Positions 43,062 to 52,658 are shown, numbered from the stretch's first letter. The stretch is DNA of 64,000 bases from CAVRAZ01 sp963719135 (GCA_963719135.1 CAVRAZ010000013.1:124001-188000), one strand, 5' to 3'. The notes: generated from the sequence alone by a model not told the origin. Numbers and translations: made by a program.

Positions 43062-45749
43062 TCAGACCTGTACCTTGTTGATGTCCAGCGAAATCAGCGC
43101 CAGCAATTCCTCGTTGTTCATTTCGGTCAGCAGCGTTTCGGCGCCGCCTTCCAGTATGTCACCGGCCAATGCCGTTTTATCCGTTATCAGGGTGTCTATC
43201 TTCTCTTCCACCGTGCCTTGACAGACGAACTTGTGGACCAGTACGTTGCGCCGTTGACCGATACGAAACGCCCGGTCGGTGGCCTGGTTTTCCACAGCCG
43301 GGTTCCACCAGCGATCGAAGTGGACCACCTGTGACGCCTCGGTCAGGTTCAGCCCGGTACCACCGGCCTTGAGCGACAGTATGAAATACGGCGGCCCGTC
43401 TTCCCGTTGAAAATCGTCCACCCGCTGCTTGCGCTGTTTGACCGGAGTGCCGCCATGCAGAACCAGTCCGGGCCGGCCAAACTGCTCGGCCAGAAACGCG
43501 GCCAACGGGCCGGTTATCTCGCGAAACTGGGTAAAGACCAGCATCTTCTCCTGGCGCGAGGCAACCTCTTCGCATAGCTCGGCCAGCCGGGTGAATTTAC
43601 CGCTGTGGGCGGGATCATACCGATCATCGCCCAGTAACTGCGAGGGGTGGTTGCAGATCTGCTTGAGGCGCATGAGCGTGGCGAGCACCAGGCCGCGCCG
43701 TTGCATCCCGTCCAGCGTTTCAAGCGCAGCGGCGAGTTTGTCGACCTCCCTCCGGTACAACGCAGCCTGGGCTTTGGACAGACCGCACCACGCGTGTACT
43801 TCGGTTTTTTCGGGTAGATCGGTAATGATGGCCTTGTCGGTCTTGAGCCGTCGCAGGATGTAGGGACGCACCAGGTTGCGCAAGGGGGCGTATTGATCGC
43901 TTTCTCTGGCGGACAGCGATTTGGCGAAGCCCTTGAATCGCACCGCCGATCCGAGCAGACCGGGGCACAGGAAATCGAACAGGGACCAGAGGTCGCCGAG
44001 CCGGTTTTCTATCGGGGTTCCAGTCAGTGCGATCCGGGCGGCGGCTTGCAGCCCCTTGCTTGCGCGGCTTTGCCGGCTGGCGGGATTCTTGATCGCTTGT
44101 GCTTCGTCGAGGATAAGCAAGCGCCAGTCGCGCGTCTGCAACCAGGATTGCTGCAGCAGCATGCCGTAAGTGGTGAGGACCAGGTCGATGCCTGCGAGGC
44201 CTGCTCCGCCATCGCCGGCCAGGGCATCGATGTCCTGTCTGCTCATCTGCGATGTATGCACGAACAGGCAGCGCAGGGAGGGTCCATAGCGTTCCAATTC
44301 GGTTTTCCAGTTGGCCAGCAGCGAGGCGGGCAGCACCAGGAGCGAAGCTGTCTCGCAGTGCTGCTTTTTCAGCACCAGCAGCAGCGCAATGATCTGCATG
44401 GTCTTGCCCAGACCCATGTCGTCGGCCAGGCAGGCGCCCAGCCCCAGTTGTGACAGGAGCCACAGCCAACTGACGCCGGTTTTCTGGTACGGACGCAGGT
44501 GCGCCTTGAGGGCGTTGCCAGGGTCGACGGTGTTGAGCGCATCCGGCGTGCGCAGTTCGACCAGCAGGGATTCCAGCCAGGACCCCGGCCGAACACAGAC
44601 CCATTGTCGATCATTGGCCGGAGCATCGGGCCGGCTGAGATCGGCCGGAGCGCCGGCCAGTAAGCGCATCCCTTCGGCGAAGGGCAGCCCCTCTTTGGCC
44701 GCTCGGGCCGCAAATTTCTTCCAGTGCGAAAGGGCCGCGGCCAGCTTCTCCCGGTCTACCTCGACCCACTGCCCCTTGACGAAAACCAGAGCCTCTTGCG
44801 CCGCCAGCAGCGCCTGTAACTCCCGCTCGGTCAGCGTCTCGTCACCCAGGGTGATCCCCAGTTTGAAATCCAGTAGCGCATCAGCGCCGAGTTTCGTCTG
44901 TTTGACGCTGCCGATCGTGACCGTAACGCGCGGCCGGGTGCGCGTCTTCCACCAGTTGGGCAGACGGACGATCACCCCGCACTGTTCGTAGAGCGGCGTC
45001 TCCTTGAGAAATTCGTAGGTCTCGGCCGGTGTCCATGCCAGCGGGTGGTACAGATCGCCGCTCTCGACCAGTTCCCTGATCAGAACACTGGACTCGGATG
45101 CGCGCTGCACCGGGGACAACAGGCGGATCAGGGCCGGCTTGTTCTGCGCGCCCGCATACTCCTGCAAGGCCTTGGCCAGGGGGTGGTGGCGGATCTTGCC
45201 CTGACTCTGACTGGAGAGTTCCGGTGCAAAGGTCGCCATGAATGCGAACGGGTAATCCTTGTCAAGCCTGTTTTCCGCCAGATGAAAGCAGACACGGCCG
45301 ACCTGATGCCAACGCGGTGCGCTTTGTTCAAGAAACGCACCGAGGCCGCCCTGGCGACGGATTTGTATGCACACCCAGTCGTCGAACCAGAACCAGATGC
45401 CGTTCAGTGCCGCCGGGGAGAGATATTCGGCGCCACGTATCGGCGGCGCGCCGTCGAGCAGCGATCGCATTTGCTGTTCATCGAGTGCAGCGACCGGATC
45501 CGGACGCGCCGGGTCGGCTTGTGTCATCCGACAGCGCTCGGCCAGGTACCGGCAGGTGAAAGCCCGCCAATAGCCAAGGTCAGGGGAGAGTTCCGCGTCG
45601 TTATCTAGCGCCGCCAGCGCAATCAGCCCTTCGGCGACGCCTCGCGCAAACGCAGTGCCGAATGCGTCCTGTCCGGCAGCGTCGTCGTTCTCCATCGGGA
45701 ACCAGTGCAGGTGTCCCGAGGGCAACACCCCGAGTTCATGTCTGGTCAT
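43062..45749 (-). CDS. SNF2-family DEAD/DEAH-like helicase (HepA/SSO1653 type)
   Basis: An 895-aa DNA translocase. A long N-terminal helicase-associated domain (about 1-430) precedes motifs I (DDMGLGKTMQ), Ia, II (LLILDEAQAIKN), III (LTGTPIENRLGDLWS), and the second RecA lobe with FTQFREIT, LSLKAGGTGLNLTEAS and QATDRAFRIGQ. All catalytic motifs are intact. It is the first gene of a two-gene unit with the SWIM-HTH protein. Bacterial SNF2-SWIM pairs are linked to DNA repair, transcription recycling or defence islands; its place next to Wadjet makes a defence role possible but unproven. Confidence 0.93.
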   Translation of the reverse strand: MTRHELGVLPSGHLHWFPMENDDAAGQDAFGTAFARGVAEGLIALAALDNDAELSPDLGYWRAFTCRYLAERCRMTQADPARPDPVAALDEQQMRSLLDGAPPIRGAEYLSPAALNGIWFWFDDWVCIQIRRQGGLGAFLEQSAPRWHQVGRVCFHLAENRLDKDYPFAFMATFAPELSSQSQGKIRHHPLAKALQEYAGAQNKPALIRLLSPVQRASESSVLIRELVESGDLYHPLAWTPAETYEFLKETPLYEQCGVIVRLPNWWKTRTRPRVTVTIGSVKQTKLGADALLDFKLGITLGDETLTERELQALLAAQEALVFVKGQWVEVDREKLAAALSHWKKFAARAAKEGLPFAEGMRLLAGAPADLSRPDAPANDRQWVCVRPGSWLESLLVELRTPDALNTVDPGNALKAHLRPYQKTGVSWLWLLSQLGLGACLADDMGLGKTMQIIALLLVLKKQHCETASLLVLPASLLANWKTELERYGPSLRCLFVHTSQMSRQDIDALAGDGGAGLAGIDLVLTTYGMLLQQSWLQTRDWRLLILDEAQAIKNPASRQSRASKGLQAAARIALTGTPIENRLGDLWSLFDFLCPGLLGSAVRFKGFAKSLSARESDQYAPLRNLVRPYILRRLKTDKAIITDLPEKTEVHAWCGLSKAQAALYRREVDKLAAALETLDGMQRRGLVLATLMRLKQICNHPSQLLGDDRYDPAHSGKFTRLAELCEEVASRQEKMLVFTQFREITGPLAAFLAEQFGRPGLVLHGGTPVKQRKQRVDDFQREDGPPYFILSLKAGGTGLNLTEASQVVHFDRWWNPAVENQATDRAFRIGQRRNVLVHKFVCQGTVEEKIDTLITDKTALAGDILEGGAETLLTEMNNEELLALISLDINKVQV

Positions 45750-46544
45750 TGATCGGGCCTGGCGTGACGTTCGAAATATATAGGCGCTGACGAGCGGGCG
45801 CTTGTCAGGTTACCGTCCCAGGCCACCACCTGGAGGTATGGAGAATGCTGAGTATCACAATACTTTTGCCCTCCGCGCGCTAGGCAACGATGCAGCGGCT
45901 AGCGGCCAGCACTCTGTCACGGGTGCCGGGTATTCGTCCGGGGCCGCCTTGCCAGGCTGATCCGCGAATTCGGGTACTGCGCTACGGATGTCATTGGCGA
46001 CCGCGGGATTGTCCATGGCGATGAAGCGCCGGGTTCGTTGTCAGTAGCCCAGCGAGCCGGTCGTCGACGGCATCATGGCTGGCCTGGTTTGCCGTTCCAC
46101 TGTCTGCTCTTTCTGCGCCGTGCGCACTGCCTGCGCCTGTCATGCGTCCTCGGCGGCCTGGCGGCGCAACGCGCTACCGGCCAGATGAGCGGGTCCGGCC
46201 GACAGACTGCTCACCGGGCTCGTCAGGTACGCGTACACTTAGGACTGCCCCTTGCGTATGCAACGCACACATCGTAGCGCAAGGGGCCGATTTCTGCACC
46301 CGAGTGATCTTGCTGAATAGACCTGACCGTTGCATAAGAAACCTGCCCGGATTCGACCGAACCCTGTTGTTAAGGTCGCCTCGCCTTGGGGCGCCATGTT
46401 GGCGCGTCTGTTCGCTTGCACAACCAAGGGGACCCGGCCGATGTATTCCCGGAAGCTGTCGGACCCGTTGCGCGCCGGCCGTGCCGGCAAGACGCGGTTG
46501 AGCGCGTCGCCACCGAGTCCGGTCCGCCACCGACCCAATCTATT
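45750..46544. other. Long intergenic region upstream of the SNF2 and methyltransferase genes
   Basis: No convincing gene in nearly 800 bases between divergent genes. A 53-codon minus-strand frame beginning MDNPAVANDIRSAVPEF (ATG at 46016) is the only sequence with a coding look, and it may be a gene fragment. Promoters for the flanking genes must lie here but cannot be placed. Confidence 0.4.
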
Positions 46545-47285
46545 TTGAGCCCCTGGATTCTCCTCGCTAGCGCAACAGTACCCGGCAATGGCGCGGAGCT
46601 GCGCCTGTACCAGCGCGGCGCCGAATTCTCGATCAAGATTGCCGGTGGCGGCGAACTGATGAACAGCCGCGTTCACGGGTCCGAGGATGCACTGGCGGAG
46701 CAGGCCTGCGCCAGATTGGCGGACATAGTGGCGCCACGGCTGCTCATCGGGGGTTTGGGCATGGGCTTCACGCTGGCCGCGGCACTGCGGCAGGTCGGCG
46801 CAAAGGCGCGAATTCTTGTGGCTGAACTGGTGCCGGCGGTGGTTGAGTGGAACCGGGGCGCGCTCGGAAAACCTGCCGGTCACCCGCTCCAGGATTCGCG
46901 CGTGACTGTGTGCGAACTGGACGTCGCCCGCGCGCTGACAGCCGAACAACAGGTTTACGATGCCATCCTGCTGGATGTGGATAACGGTCCGGAGGGACTC
47001 ACGCGCAAGGGAAACGACTGGCTCTACGGCATGGACGGGTTGAGCGCGGCCTATGCGGCGCTGCGTCTTCAGGGCCTGCTGGCGGTGTGGTCGGCGGGTC
47101 CGGACCGGGATTTTGTGCTACGGTTGCAAAAAGTCGGATTCGATGTCGAGGAGATGCGCGTGCGTGCACTCGGTTCGAAGGGCGCCCGGCACATCATCTG
47201 GCTTGCCAGGCGCGGCTCCGGGTCGGGCGCGCGGTCGCGGGATGGTCACGCACGGGCGGAATCGGTGGGTCGCCGGACACGATGA
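46545..47285 (+). CDS. Spermidine-synthase-like methyltransferase-fold protein
   Basis: Core of about 246 aa from the TTG at 46545 (SPWILLASATVPGNGAELRL). The Rossmann nucleotide-binding motif is LLIGGLGMGFTLAAAL, followed by LVAELVPAVVEWN and the acidic ILLDVDNGPEGL, as in the spermidine synthase/polyamine-biosynthesis superfamily. The aspartate pair of true spermidine synthases is only partly kept, so the substrate is uncertain. Upstream open sequence to 46386 looks non-coding (proline/arginine-rich). A normal ATG is not available near the conserved start, so the start is doubtful. Confidence 0.72.
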   Translation: MSPWILLASATVPGNGAELRLYQRGAEFSIKIAGGGELMNSRVHGSEDALAEQACARLADIVAPRLLIGGLGMGFTLAAALRQVGAKARILVAELVPAVVEWNRGALGKPAGHPLQDSRVTVCELDVARALTAEQQVYDAILLDVDNGPEGLTRKGNDWLYGMDGLSAAYAALRLQGLLAVWSAGPDRDFVLRLQKVGFDVEEMRVRALGSKGARHIIWLARRGSGSGARSRDGHARAESVGRRTR

Positions 47286-47351
47286 GAACCCGCATTGACC
47301 TGACATCCCGAAATCATCGAAAGTGATACCCCACGAGCGGACGGAGACCTT

Positions 47352-48173
47352 TTGAGCGTGAGCGAGAAAACGGAAACCCGAAATATGGCGCTGTTCTGCG
47401 ACTTCGAGAACGTCGCACTGGGCGTGCGCGATGCCAAGTACGCCGCCTTCGACATTCAGAAGGTCCTGGAACGCCTGCTGCTCAAGGGCAGCATCGTCGT
47501 CAAGAAAGCCTACTGCGACTGGGATCGCTACAAGGAATTCAAGGCGGCCATGCACGAGGCGGCGTTCGAGCTGATCGAGATTCCCCACGTGCGCCAGTCG
47601 GGCAAGAACTCGGCCGACATCCGCATGGTCGTCGACGCGCTGGACCTTTGCTACACCAAGTCGCACGTTGACACCTTCGTGATCATCAGCGGCGATTCGG
47701 ACTTCTCGCCGCTGGTGAGCAAACTGCGCGAGAACGACAAGGTCGTCATTGGGGTCGGTGTGAAGAACGCGACCTCCGATCTGCTCATCGCCAACTGCGA
47801 CGAGTTCATCTTCTACGACGATCTGGTGCGCGAATCCGACAAGCCGCGCCGCGGGCGCCGCAAGGCGGCGGCGAAAAAGGCCGGCAGGAAGAACGAAATC
47901 AAGAGCGAAGACGACAAGCGGCAGGATGCGCTGGATCTGGTAGTGGGGACGGTCGAGGCATTGTTCAAGGAACGCGGCGAACAGGAAAAGGTTTGGGGCT
48001 CGATGGTCAAGCAGACCCTGAAGCGCCGTAATCCGGGGTTCGACGAGACCTATCACGGCTTCCGCACCTTTGGACAACTGCTCGAGGAAGCGCAGGCGCG
48101 CAGACTCCTGACGCTTCAGCTCGACGAGAAATCCGGCGGATACATCATCAAGGAACTCATCCGCGAGGACTAG
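47352..48173 (+). CDS. NYN-domain (PIN-like) protein with LOTUS/OST-HTH domain
   Basis: A 273-aa protein. Residues 12-165 form a NYN RNase fold: MALFCDFENVALGV, SADIRMVVDALDL and IISGDSDFSPLV supply the conserved acidic residues of the metal site. A basic linker (RRGRRKAAAKKAGRKNE) leads to a C-terminal OST-HTH/LOTUS domain (about 200-270: VWGSMVKQTLKRRNPGFDET, FGQLLEEA), an RNA-binding fold. Such proteins probably process or degrade structured RNA. TTG at 47352 with GGAG upstream is preferred; GTG at 47358 is possible. It stands alone. Confidence 0.85.
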   Translation: MSVSEKTETRNMALFCDFENVALGVRDAKYAAFDIQKVLERLLLKGSIVVKKAYCDWDRYKEFKAAMHEAAFELIEIPHVRQSGKNSADIRMVVDALDLCYTKSHVDTFVIISGDSDFSPLVSKLRENDKVVIGVGVKNATSDLLIANCDEFIFYDDLVRESDKPRRGRRKAAAKKAGRKNEIKSEDDKRQDALDLVVGTVEALFKERGEQEKVWGSMVKQTLKRRNPGFDETYHGFRTFGQLLEEAQARRLLTLQLDEKSGGYIIKELIRED

Positions 48174-48300
48174 CCTGTCCGGTGAGACCGGCAGCGCTGG
48201 GGGGCGTCCGGACAGGGATCATCGACCCCGGAGTGCCTGAACTATCGATGCGTTCGTGTGTCGAAGTTTTATCGAGCAACCCGTATTGAGAGATCTGACA

Positions 48301-48594
48301 ATGCAATTACCTGAACGCGACGGAGACGGTTACCTGGTCGACAGCAGTGTGTGGACGGCGGAGATCGCGCGCGCCATGGCCGAGGCCGACGGTCTGAGTC
48401 TGGACAACGTCAAGTGGTCGCAGATACTGAAGGCACGTGAATATTACGACGAATACGCCGTGGTGCCGCCTATTCGCAAGTTTGCCAAGTACCTGGGCGA
48501 AGATCAGAAGGACATGTTCAAGCTGTGGATGACAGGTCCGATGAAGCCGATCACGAAGTATGGTGGACTCCCCAAACCCACCGGTTGCGTCTGA
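48301..48594 (+). CDS. tusE: TusE/DsrC family sulfur-carrier protein
   Basis: A 97-aa protein of the DsrC/TusE fold with the conserved core (ARAMAEADGL, YYDEYAVVPPIRKFAKYL) and the C-terminal arm GGLPKPTGCV, whose penultimate Cys96 accepts persulfide sulfur. The second cysteine that dissimilatory DsrC carries about ten residues earlier is absent (MTGPMKPITKYGG). This points to a TusE-type role in 2-thiouridine tRNA modification, or a regulatory DsrC-like protein, rather than sulfite reduction or sulfur oxidation. No tusBCD or dsr genes lie nearby. Confidence 0.85.
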   Translation: MQLPERDGDGYLVDSSVWTAEIARAMAEADGLSLDNVKWSQILKAREYYDEYAVVPPIRKFAKYLGEDQKDMFKLWMTGPMKPITKYGGLPKPTGCV

Positions 48595-48872
48595 CACCGG
48601 GGTAGGATCCCCTTACCGGGTGACGGCGTCGCCGCAACCACATACATTGTGTCTGCTTCGTCGTGGAACGCGCAGGACAGAATAAGCTTAGGTTACACAG
48701 ACCAGCGGGTGTACTATGAGCCCGACTTACCCCCCTCTATTTGCTCCCAATCGAAATACCGGCCGGTGAGCGAGGCATCGCTGCACGGCCGACCGATCAG
48801 GATGAAAAGCCGGATTTCCAGGTTGCTCACTTCCGGCCGGTTCAACCAAGGGACAGGAGGGGCGCATCTGTC

Positions 48873-48974
48873 ATGAACAAATTCACGTTCGAGTTAGCCA
48901 GGGTATTGTTGATGGTTCTGGCGGCGACGATTAGCGGCACGCTGATAGTGTACCTTCAGAAGACAATGGCATAG
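48873..48974 (+). CDS. 33-aa single-helix membrane peptide
   Basis: ATG at 48873 opens a frame starting MNKFTFELARVLLMVLAATI and continuing SGTLIVYLQKTMA, a single membrane helix with short polar ends. AGGAGG lies 12 bases upstream, a little far. Comparable small membrane peptides are common but poorly conserved; function is unknown. Confidence 0.45.
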   Translation: MNKFTFELARVLLMVLAATISGTLIVYLQKTMA

Positions 48975-49062
48975 GCAGACTGCGTCGCGGCCGGCATACG
49001 CCGGGTGCCGGCCATCGCCCTTCATTCGATGATTTTCCGGACGTTTCTGGCGTGGAACCCCA

Positions 49063-49389
49063 ATGTCGTTCGCGCCCGCCGGGGTGCCCGACAATGCCGG
49101 CCCGACGATCTGGGGCGGCAAACGGAGGCGCGATCGGCGCTATCAGGCGATCGACAACGGCTGCATCGCAGTCAAGATGCCGGAAAACGGCTATTATTGG
49201 GACTCTGTCTCCCGGCGTGGATGGCAACGCGATCGGGGGTATCGGGCGGCCGACGAGATTTGCGTCGGCGTCAAACTGCCGGCTAACGCGTGTCTCGATA
49301 TTTCTGGAAATGATTCGGCGTGTGACCGGCCGTACCGGCAGAACGGGTGCGTTCTGCCTTGGAGGAGCAGCCAATGCGCAAGCGGTTAA
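49063..49389 (+). CDS. Small protein made of three degenerate cysteine-containing repeats
   Basis: A 108-aa frame containing three tandem units of about 28 aa of the pattern (V/L)P-x-N-A...W...R-x-YR...CVAV: VPDNAGPTIWGG..., MPENGYYWDSVS...RGYRAADEICVGV and LPANACLDISGN...PYRQNGCVLP. I recall this repeat from longer exported proteins of proteobacteria. No signal peptide is present, so this may be the remnant of a larger gene or have an unseen start upstream. It overlaps the next gene start by 16 bases. No function known. Confidence 0.5.
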   Translation: MSFAPAGVPDNAGPTIWGGKRRRDRRYQAIDNGCIAVKMPENGYYWDSVSRRGWQRDRGYRAADEICVGVKLPANACLDISGNDSACDRPYRQNGCVLPWRSSQCASG

Positions 49390-49850
49390 TGGGTCAGGGT
49401 ACTCGGGAGACTTCAGGCGTCGACGATCTGGCGTGGCTCGACCTGGAGCGGCTGGCAATCGTGGAGTTGACGTCCGAGGACGCGGACCATCCCATCGAGG
49501 CGGCGTTGCAGATGACAGCGGATGCCGGCTGGTTCGCGCAGCAACCCGGCAAACAGACAATCCGCCTGCTGTTCGACAAGCCGCAGAATATCAGGCATAT
49601 CCAGTTGCTGTTCGAGGACATGGAACGGGCCCGCACCCAGGAATTTGTGCTGCGATGGTCCGCCGCCAGCGAGTCGTCGTATCGCGAGATCGTGCGCCAG
49701 CAGTATAATTTCAGCCCGCCGGACGTCACCCGGGAACTCGAAGACTATCGGGTCGATCTGGCCGGACTGGCGCTGCTGGAGCTGACGATCATCCCCGATA
49801 TCAGCGGCGGCGACGCCCGGGCGTCGCTGGCGCGGCTGCGCTTGGCCTGA
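49374..49850 (+). CDS. Carbohydrate-binding-like (discoidin-type) partner protein
   Basis: A 158-aa protein with GGAGGAG seven bases before the ATG at 49374. The core RLLFDKPQNIRHIQLLFEDM and the segment RTQEFVLRWSAASESSYREI, QYNFSPPDVTRELEDYRV and LELTIIPDISGGDARASLA resemble an F5/8-type jelly-roll domain seen in short bacterial proteins. No signal peptide is visible, so it is probably cytoplasmic. It precedes a transglutaminase-like gene by 71 bases on the same strand, and the two may act together. Its ligand is unknown. Confidence 0.7.
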   Translation: MRKRLMGQGTRETSGVDDLAWLDLERLAIVELTSEDADHPIEAALQMTADAGWFAQQPGKQTIRLLFDKPQNIRHIQLLFEDMERARTQEFVLRWSAASESSYREIVRQQYNFSPPDVTRELEDYRVDLAGLALLELTIIPDISGGDARASLARLRLA

Positions 49851-49921
49851 TCCCGGGATCCTGCATCGGGGTGGCGGCGTGCGTACCGCCCGGCCGGAAA
49901 CGATAGACAGGCCGACGCATC

Positions 49922-50719
49922 GTGTGGCTTCGGGCAACCTGTAACCTCGAGTTTGAAATGGGGGCGCTGACCCCGTTGATACTCATGCTGCGTCCACGCA
50001 GCGGCATACAGCAGTGGGTTGCCCGCGAAGCCTACACGTTGTCGCCAAGTGTTCCGGTGGAAGAATACACGGACATCTTCGGCAATCTCTGCCAGCGCCT
50101 CGTGGCCCCCGTGGGGTGGTTTTCCGTGCACACCTCGGCCGATGTAATGACCGCGAATACGGCGGACACGGCTCCGGGTGCCTGTTTCATGGAGATTCAG
50201 AACCTCCCTGACGCGGTTCTGACCTATCTGCTGCCCAGCCGATATTGCGAATCGGACAGATTCGGAAACCTCGCGCGGGAAATCGTCGACGGTGCGCAAC
50301 TGGGTTATGACCAGGTGTCCTGCATCGGCAACTGGACTCGCAACCACATCCGCTACAGTCCTGGATCCAGCGCCTTTCCACTCTCGGCCGTCGAGGTCAA
50401 CGATCGACATGAAGGCGTGTGCCGCGATCTCGCCCATCTTGGCATCGCGCTATGCCGGAGTATCAGCATCCCGGCACGCATGGTGGTCGGTTTTCTCTAC
50501 GGGCTTGAACCCATGGATTTGCATGCGTGGTTCGAGGCGTACGTCGGCGGCCGCTGGTACACCTTCGACCCCACGGAGGATGCGCTCAGGGGCGGCCGGA
50601 TAGCGGTGGCGTACGGGCGCGACGCGGCCGACGTGGCGATTTATCATCAATTCGGGGCACCGCCGTTGTTCAGCAGTATGGCTGTGCGGGTGGAATGGCT
50701 GAGCAATCCACCGGCCTGA
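49922..50719 (+). CDS. Transglutaminase-like cysteine protease fold protein
   Basis: A 265-aa protein of the bacterial transglutaminase-like superfamily. The catalytic triad is visible: Cys in HEGVCRDLAHLG, His in DLHAWFEAYVGG and Asp in WYTFDPTED. The N-terminal 110 residues form the beta-sandwich typical of the subgroup (LRATCNLEFEMGALTPLILML, the NLC...AP segment). No export signal, so cytoplasmic. GTG at 49922 is the first start matching the conserved N-terminus. Substrate unknown. Confidence 0.85.
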   Translation: MWLRATCNLEFEMGALTPLILMLRPRSGIQQWVAREAYTLSPSVPVEEYTDIFGNLCQRLVAPVGWFSVHTSADVMTANTADTAPGACFMEIQNLPDAVLTYLLPSRYCESDRFGNLAREIVDGAQLGYDQVSCIGNWTRNHIRYSPGSSAFPLSAVEVNDRHEGVCRDLAHLGIALCRSISIPARMVVGFLYGLEPMDLHAWFEAYVGGRWYTFDPTEDALRGGRIAVAYGRDAADVAIYHQFGAPPLFSSMAVRVEWLSNPPA

Positions 50720-50836
50720 GTGCCGGTGCTTGCGCGCAGCGGGTTCGGTTGCGAAGGGCCGACGGCGATCGGTTTTGAGCAGACCAGGGGTCGTGAGGGC
50801 GCCCCGACACAATCGGCAGCGCAGGACCCGCGGACA

Positions 50837-51529
50837 CTAGTCGGATGCAGGGCGCGCGCCCGCAGGTTCCAGACATGACGCATCATCGTTCTTGGGGCTA
50901 TTGACGTAACGGCTGACGGGCCAGCTTGCGATCGATGCTGCGAACGGCACAAGCAGTGCTTCCAGTTGGGCCTTGTTGAAGTGCGCCACGTCCAGCCAGG
51001 TGTTGTACTGGGCCGGATTCAGGATCACCGGCATCCGTTCGTGAATGGTCTGCATCGCCGTATTGGCGCCGCAGACGATGATCGCGCAACTGTCGAAACC
51101 GGCGCCGCTCTCCCTGTCCCAGTGATCCCACAGCCCGGCAAACGCGAGCAACTGTCCGCCGGGCAGGCCGATATGATAGGGCGTCTTTCGCTCGCCGTCC
51201 CGTCGCCACTCATAGAACCCCGTTGCCGGAATCAGGCAACGCCTGCGCCGGAAGGATTCGCGATAGGTCGGTTTTTCCGCGACGGTTTCGGCGCGGGCGT
51301 TGATGGTCGAATATTTCGGTTTTTCCGCCTTCGACCAGTGCGGCACCAGGCCCCAGCGCGCCAGCGCCAGTTCGCGGCCCCGGCCGGTATCGCGGACAAT
51401 CGGCACATCCTGGCTCGGCGCGATGTTATAGCGCGGGCTCAGCGCTTCGATATCGAGCGATGCCTGTTCGATCTCGAAGTAATCGATCAGGGCCTGTGCA
51501 TCGGTGGTCAGGTGGTACCGCCCGCACAT
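50837..51529 (-). CDS. yedK: YedK/HMCES-type abasic-site shielding protein (SRAP domain)
   Basis: A 230-aa SRAP-domain protein. Cys2 (MCGRYH) is the residue that forms a thiazolidine crosslink with abasic sites in single-stranded DNA. Other conserved elements are SPRYNIAPSQDVPIV, WGLVPHWS, INARAET, FRRRRCLIPATGFYEW and the active-site histidine region IHERMPVIL. It protects abasic sites at replication forks. Length and motifs are normal. Transcribed toward the convergent transglutaminase gene. Confidence 0.93.
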   Translation of the reverse strand: MCGRYHLTTDAQALIDYFEIEQASLDIEALSPRYNIAPSQDVPIVRDTGRGRELALARWGLVPHWSKAEKPKYSTINARAETVAEKPTYRESFRRRRCLIPATGFYEWRRDGERKTPYHIGLPGGQLLAFAGLWDHWDRESGAGFDSCAIIVCGANTAMQTIHERMPVILNPAQYNTWLDVAHFNKAQLEALLVPFAASIASWPVSRYVNSPKNDDASCLEPAGARPASD

Positions 51530-51697
51530 GGTCGGGGCCTCCGGCGTTCACTGTCGGGCGCGTGTGGACCCGCGCGCTGTTGTCGCCTGCGTGCGAGGCG
51601 CCGCAGGAGCGCGCGTCGCAAAGCGCCCTGCAGTACCGCGCGTTGTACTGTTCCGGTGCATTGTCAGCAGCCGGGCGGCGTCCTTCATGCGCCGGGG

Positions 51698-52645
51698 CTA
51701 TGCAGCCGGGCTCCGTCGTTTCTGCCGGACCTTGACGCAGCTCAGCCCGGTTTTCGTGATCGCGGCGTTCAGCGCGTCGATCACCTTCGGCCGCGGAAAA
51801 CTCATGCGCCAGGCGAGCGCGATCTCGCGTTTCGGGGCGGGGTTGGCGAACCGGCGGATCTCGAGCAGCCGGTGCGAATAACGGTCGGCGCCGGCGGCGG
51901 TGCAGGGGAGCACGGTGACGCCCATGCCGGACGCCACCATGTGCCGTATGGTTTCCAGTGAACCGCCGTCGACGCGATAGGCCCGGTCGGACTTTCCCGT
52001 GACCTTGGGCGCGCAGCCTGGACAAAAGTCCAGCACCTGGTCACGGAAGCAATGGCCGGCGCCCAGCATGAGCACGGATTCGTTTTCCAGGTCTTTGGGG
52101 CGGAGGGTCTTGCGCGCAGTCAACGGATGCGCCGCCGGCAGCAGGACCACGAACGGCTCCTCATACAGGGTGAGCGTGAGAATACCCGGCTCCTTGAACG
52201 GGTGCGAGATGATGATGACGTCCAGTTCACCCTGCTTCAGTTTTTCGGCCAGGACGGCGGTGAAGTTTTCCTCGACGATCAGCGGCATGTCGGGCACCGA
52301 CTCGTTCAGGTTCGGGATCAGGTCGGGAAACAGATAAGGGCCCACCGTATAGATGGCGCCGATGCGCAGCGGACTGGTCAACTGGTCCCTGCCTTCCCGG
52401 GCGGCGTCGCGCACGGCCTCGATGGCTTCCAGCGCCTGTTGCGCCCGTTCGATCACGCGTTTGCCGGCGGCCGTCACCCGGATGTCGTGCGCGGTGCGCT
52501 CGAACAACTGCACGCCCAGTTCGTCCTCCAGTTTTCTGACCGCAACGCTGAGCGTGGGCTGGCTGACGAAACAGGCTTCGGCGGCGCGGCCGAAGTGGCG
52601 TTCGCGGGCCAGTGCGACGATGTAGCGCAGTTCGGACAGGTTCAT
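51698..52645 (-). CDS. oxyR: Hydrogen-peroxide sensor regulator OxyR (LysR family)
   Basis: A 315-aa LysR-type regulator. An N-terminal winged HTH (ALARERHFGRAAEACFVSQPTLSVAVRKLE) is followed by the sensor domain, with redox cysteines at exactly 199 and 208 (GHCFRDQVLDFC), identical in position to E. coli OxyR. Peroxide forms a disulfide between them and activates antioxidant genes. It is divergent from a thioredoxin-like gene, and an OxyR-type site lies 14 bases upstream of its start, indicating autoregulation and control of the divergent gene. Confidence 0.95.
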   Translation of the reverse strand: MNLSELRYIVALARERHFGRAAEACFVSQPTLSVAVRKLEDELGVQLFERTAHDIRVTAAGKRVIERAQQALEAIEAVRDAAREGRDQLTSPLRIGAIYTVGPYLFPDLIPNLNESVPDMPLIVEENFTAVLAEKLKQGELDVIIISHPFKEPGILTLTLYEEPFVVLLPAAHPLTARKTLRPKDLENESVLMLGAGHCFRDQVLDFCPGCAPKVTGKSDRAYRVDGGSLETIRHMVASGMGVTVLPCTAAGADRYSHRLLEIRRFANPAPKREIALAWRMSFPRPKVIDALNAAITKTGLSCVKVRQKRRSPAA

Positions 52646-52658
52646 GACAGGTTAAGGT

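Noticed and set aside
48301..48594. Dissimilatory DsrC of sulfur oxidation or sulfate reduction
   Set aside because: The second conserved cysteine of the DsrC arm is missing and no dsr genes are near; TusE-type is the safer call.
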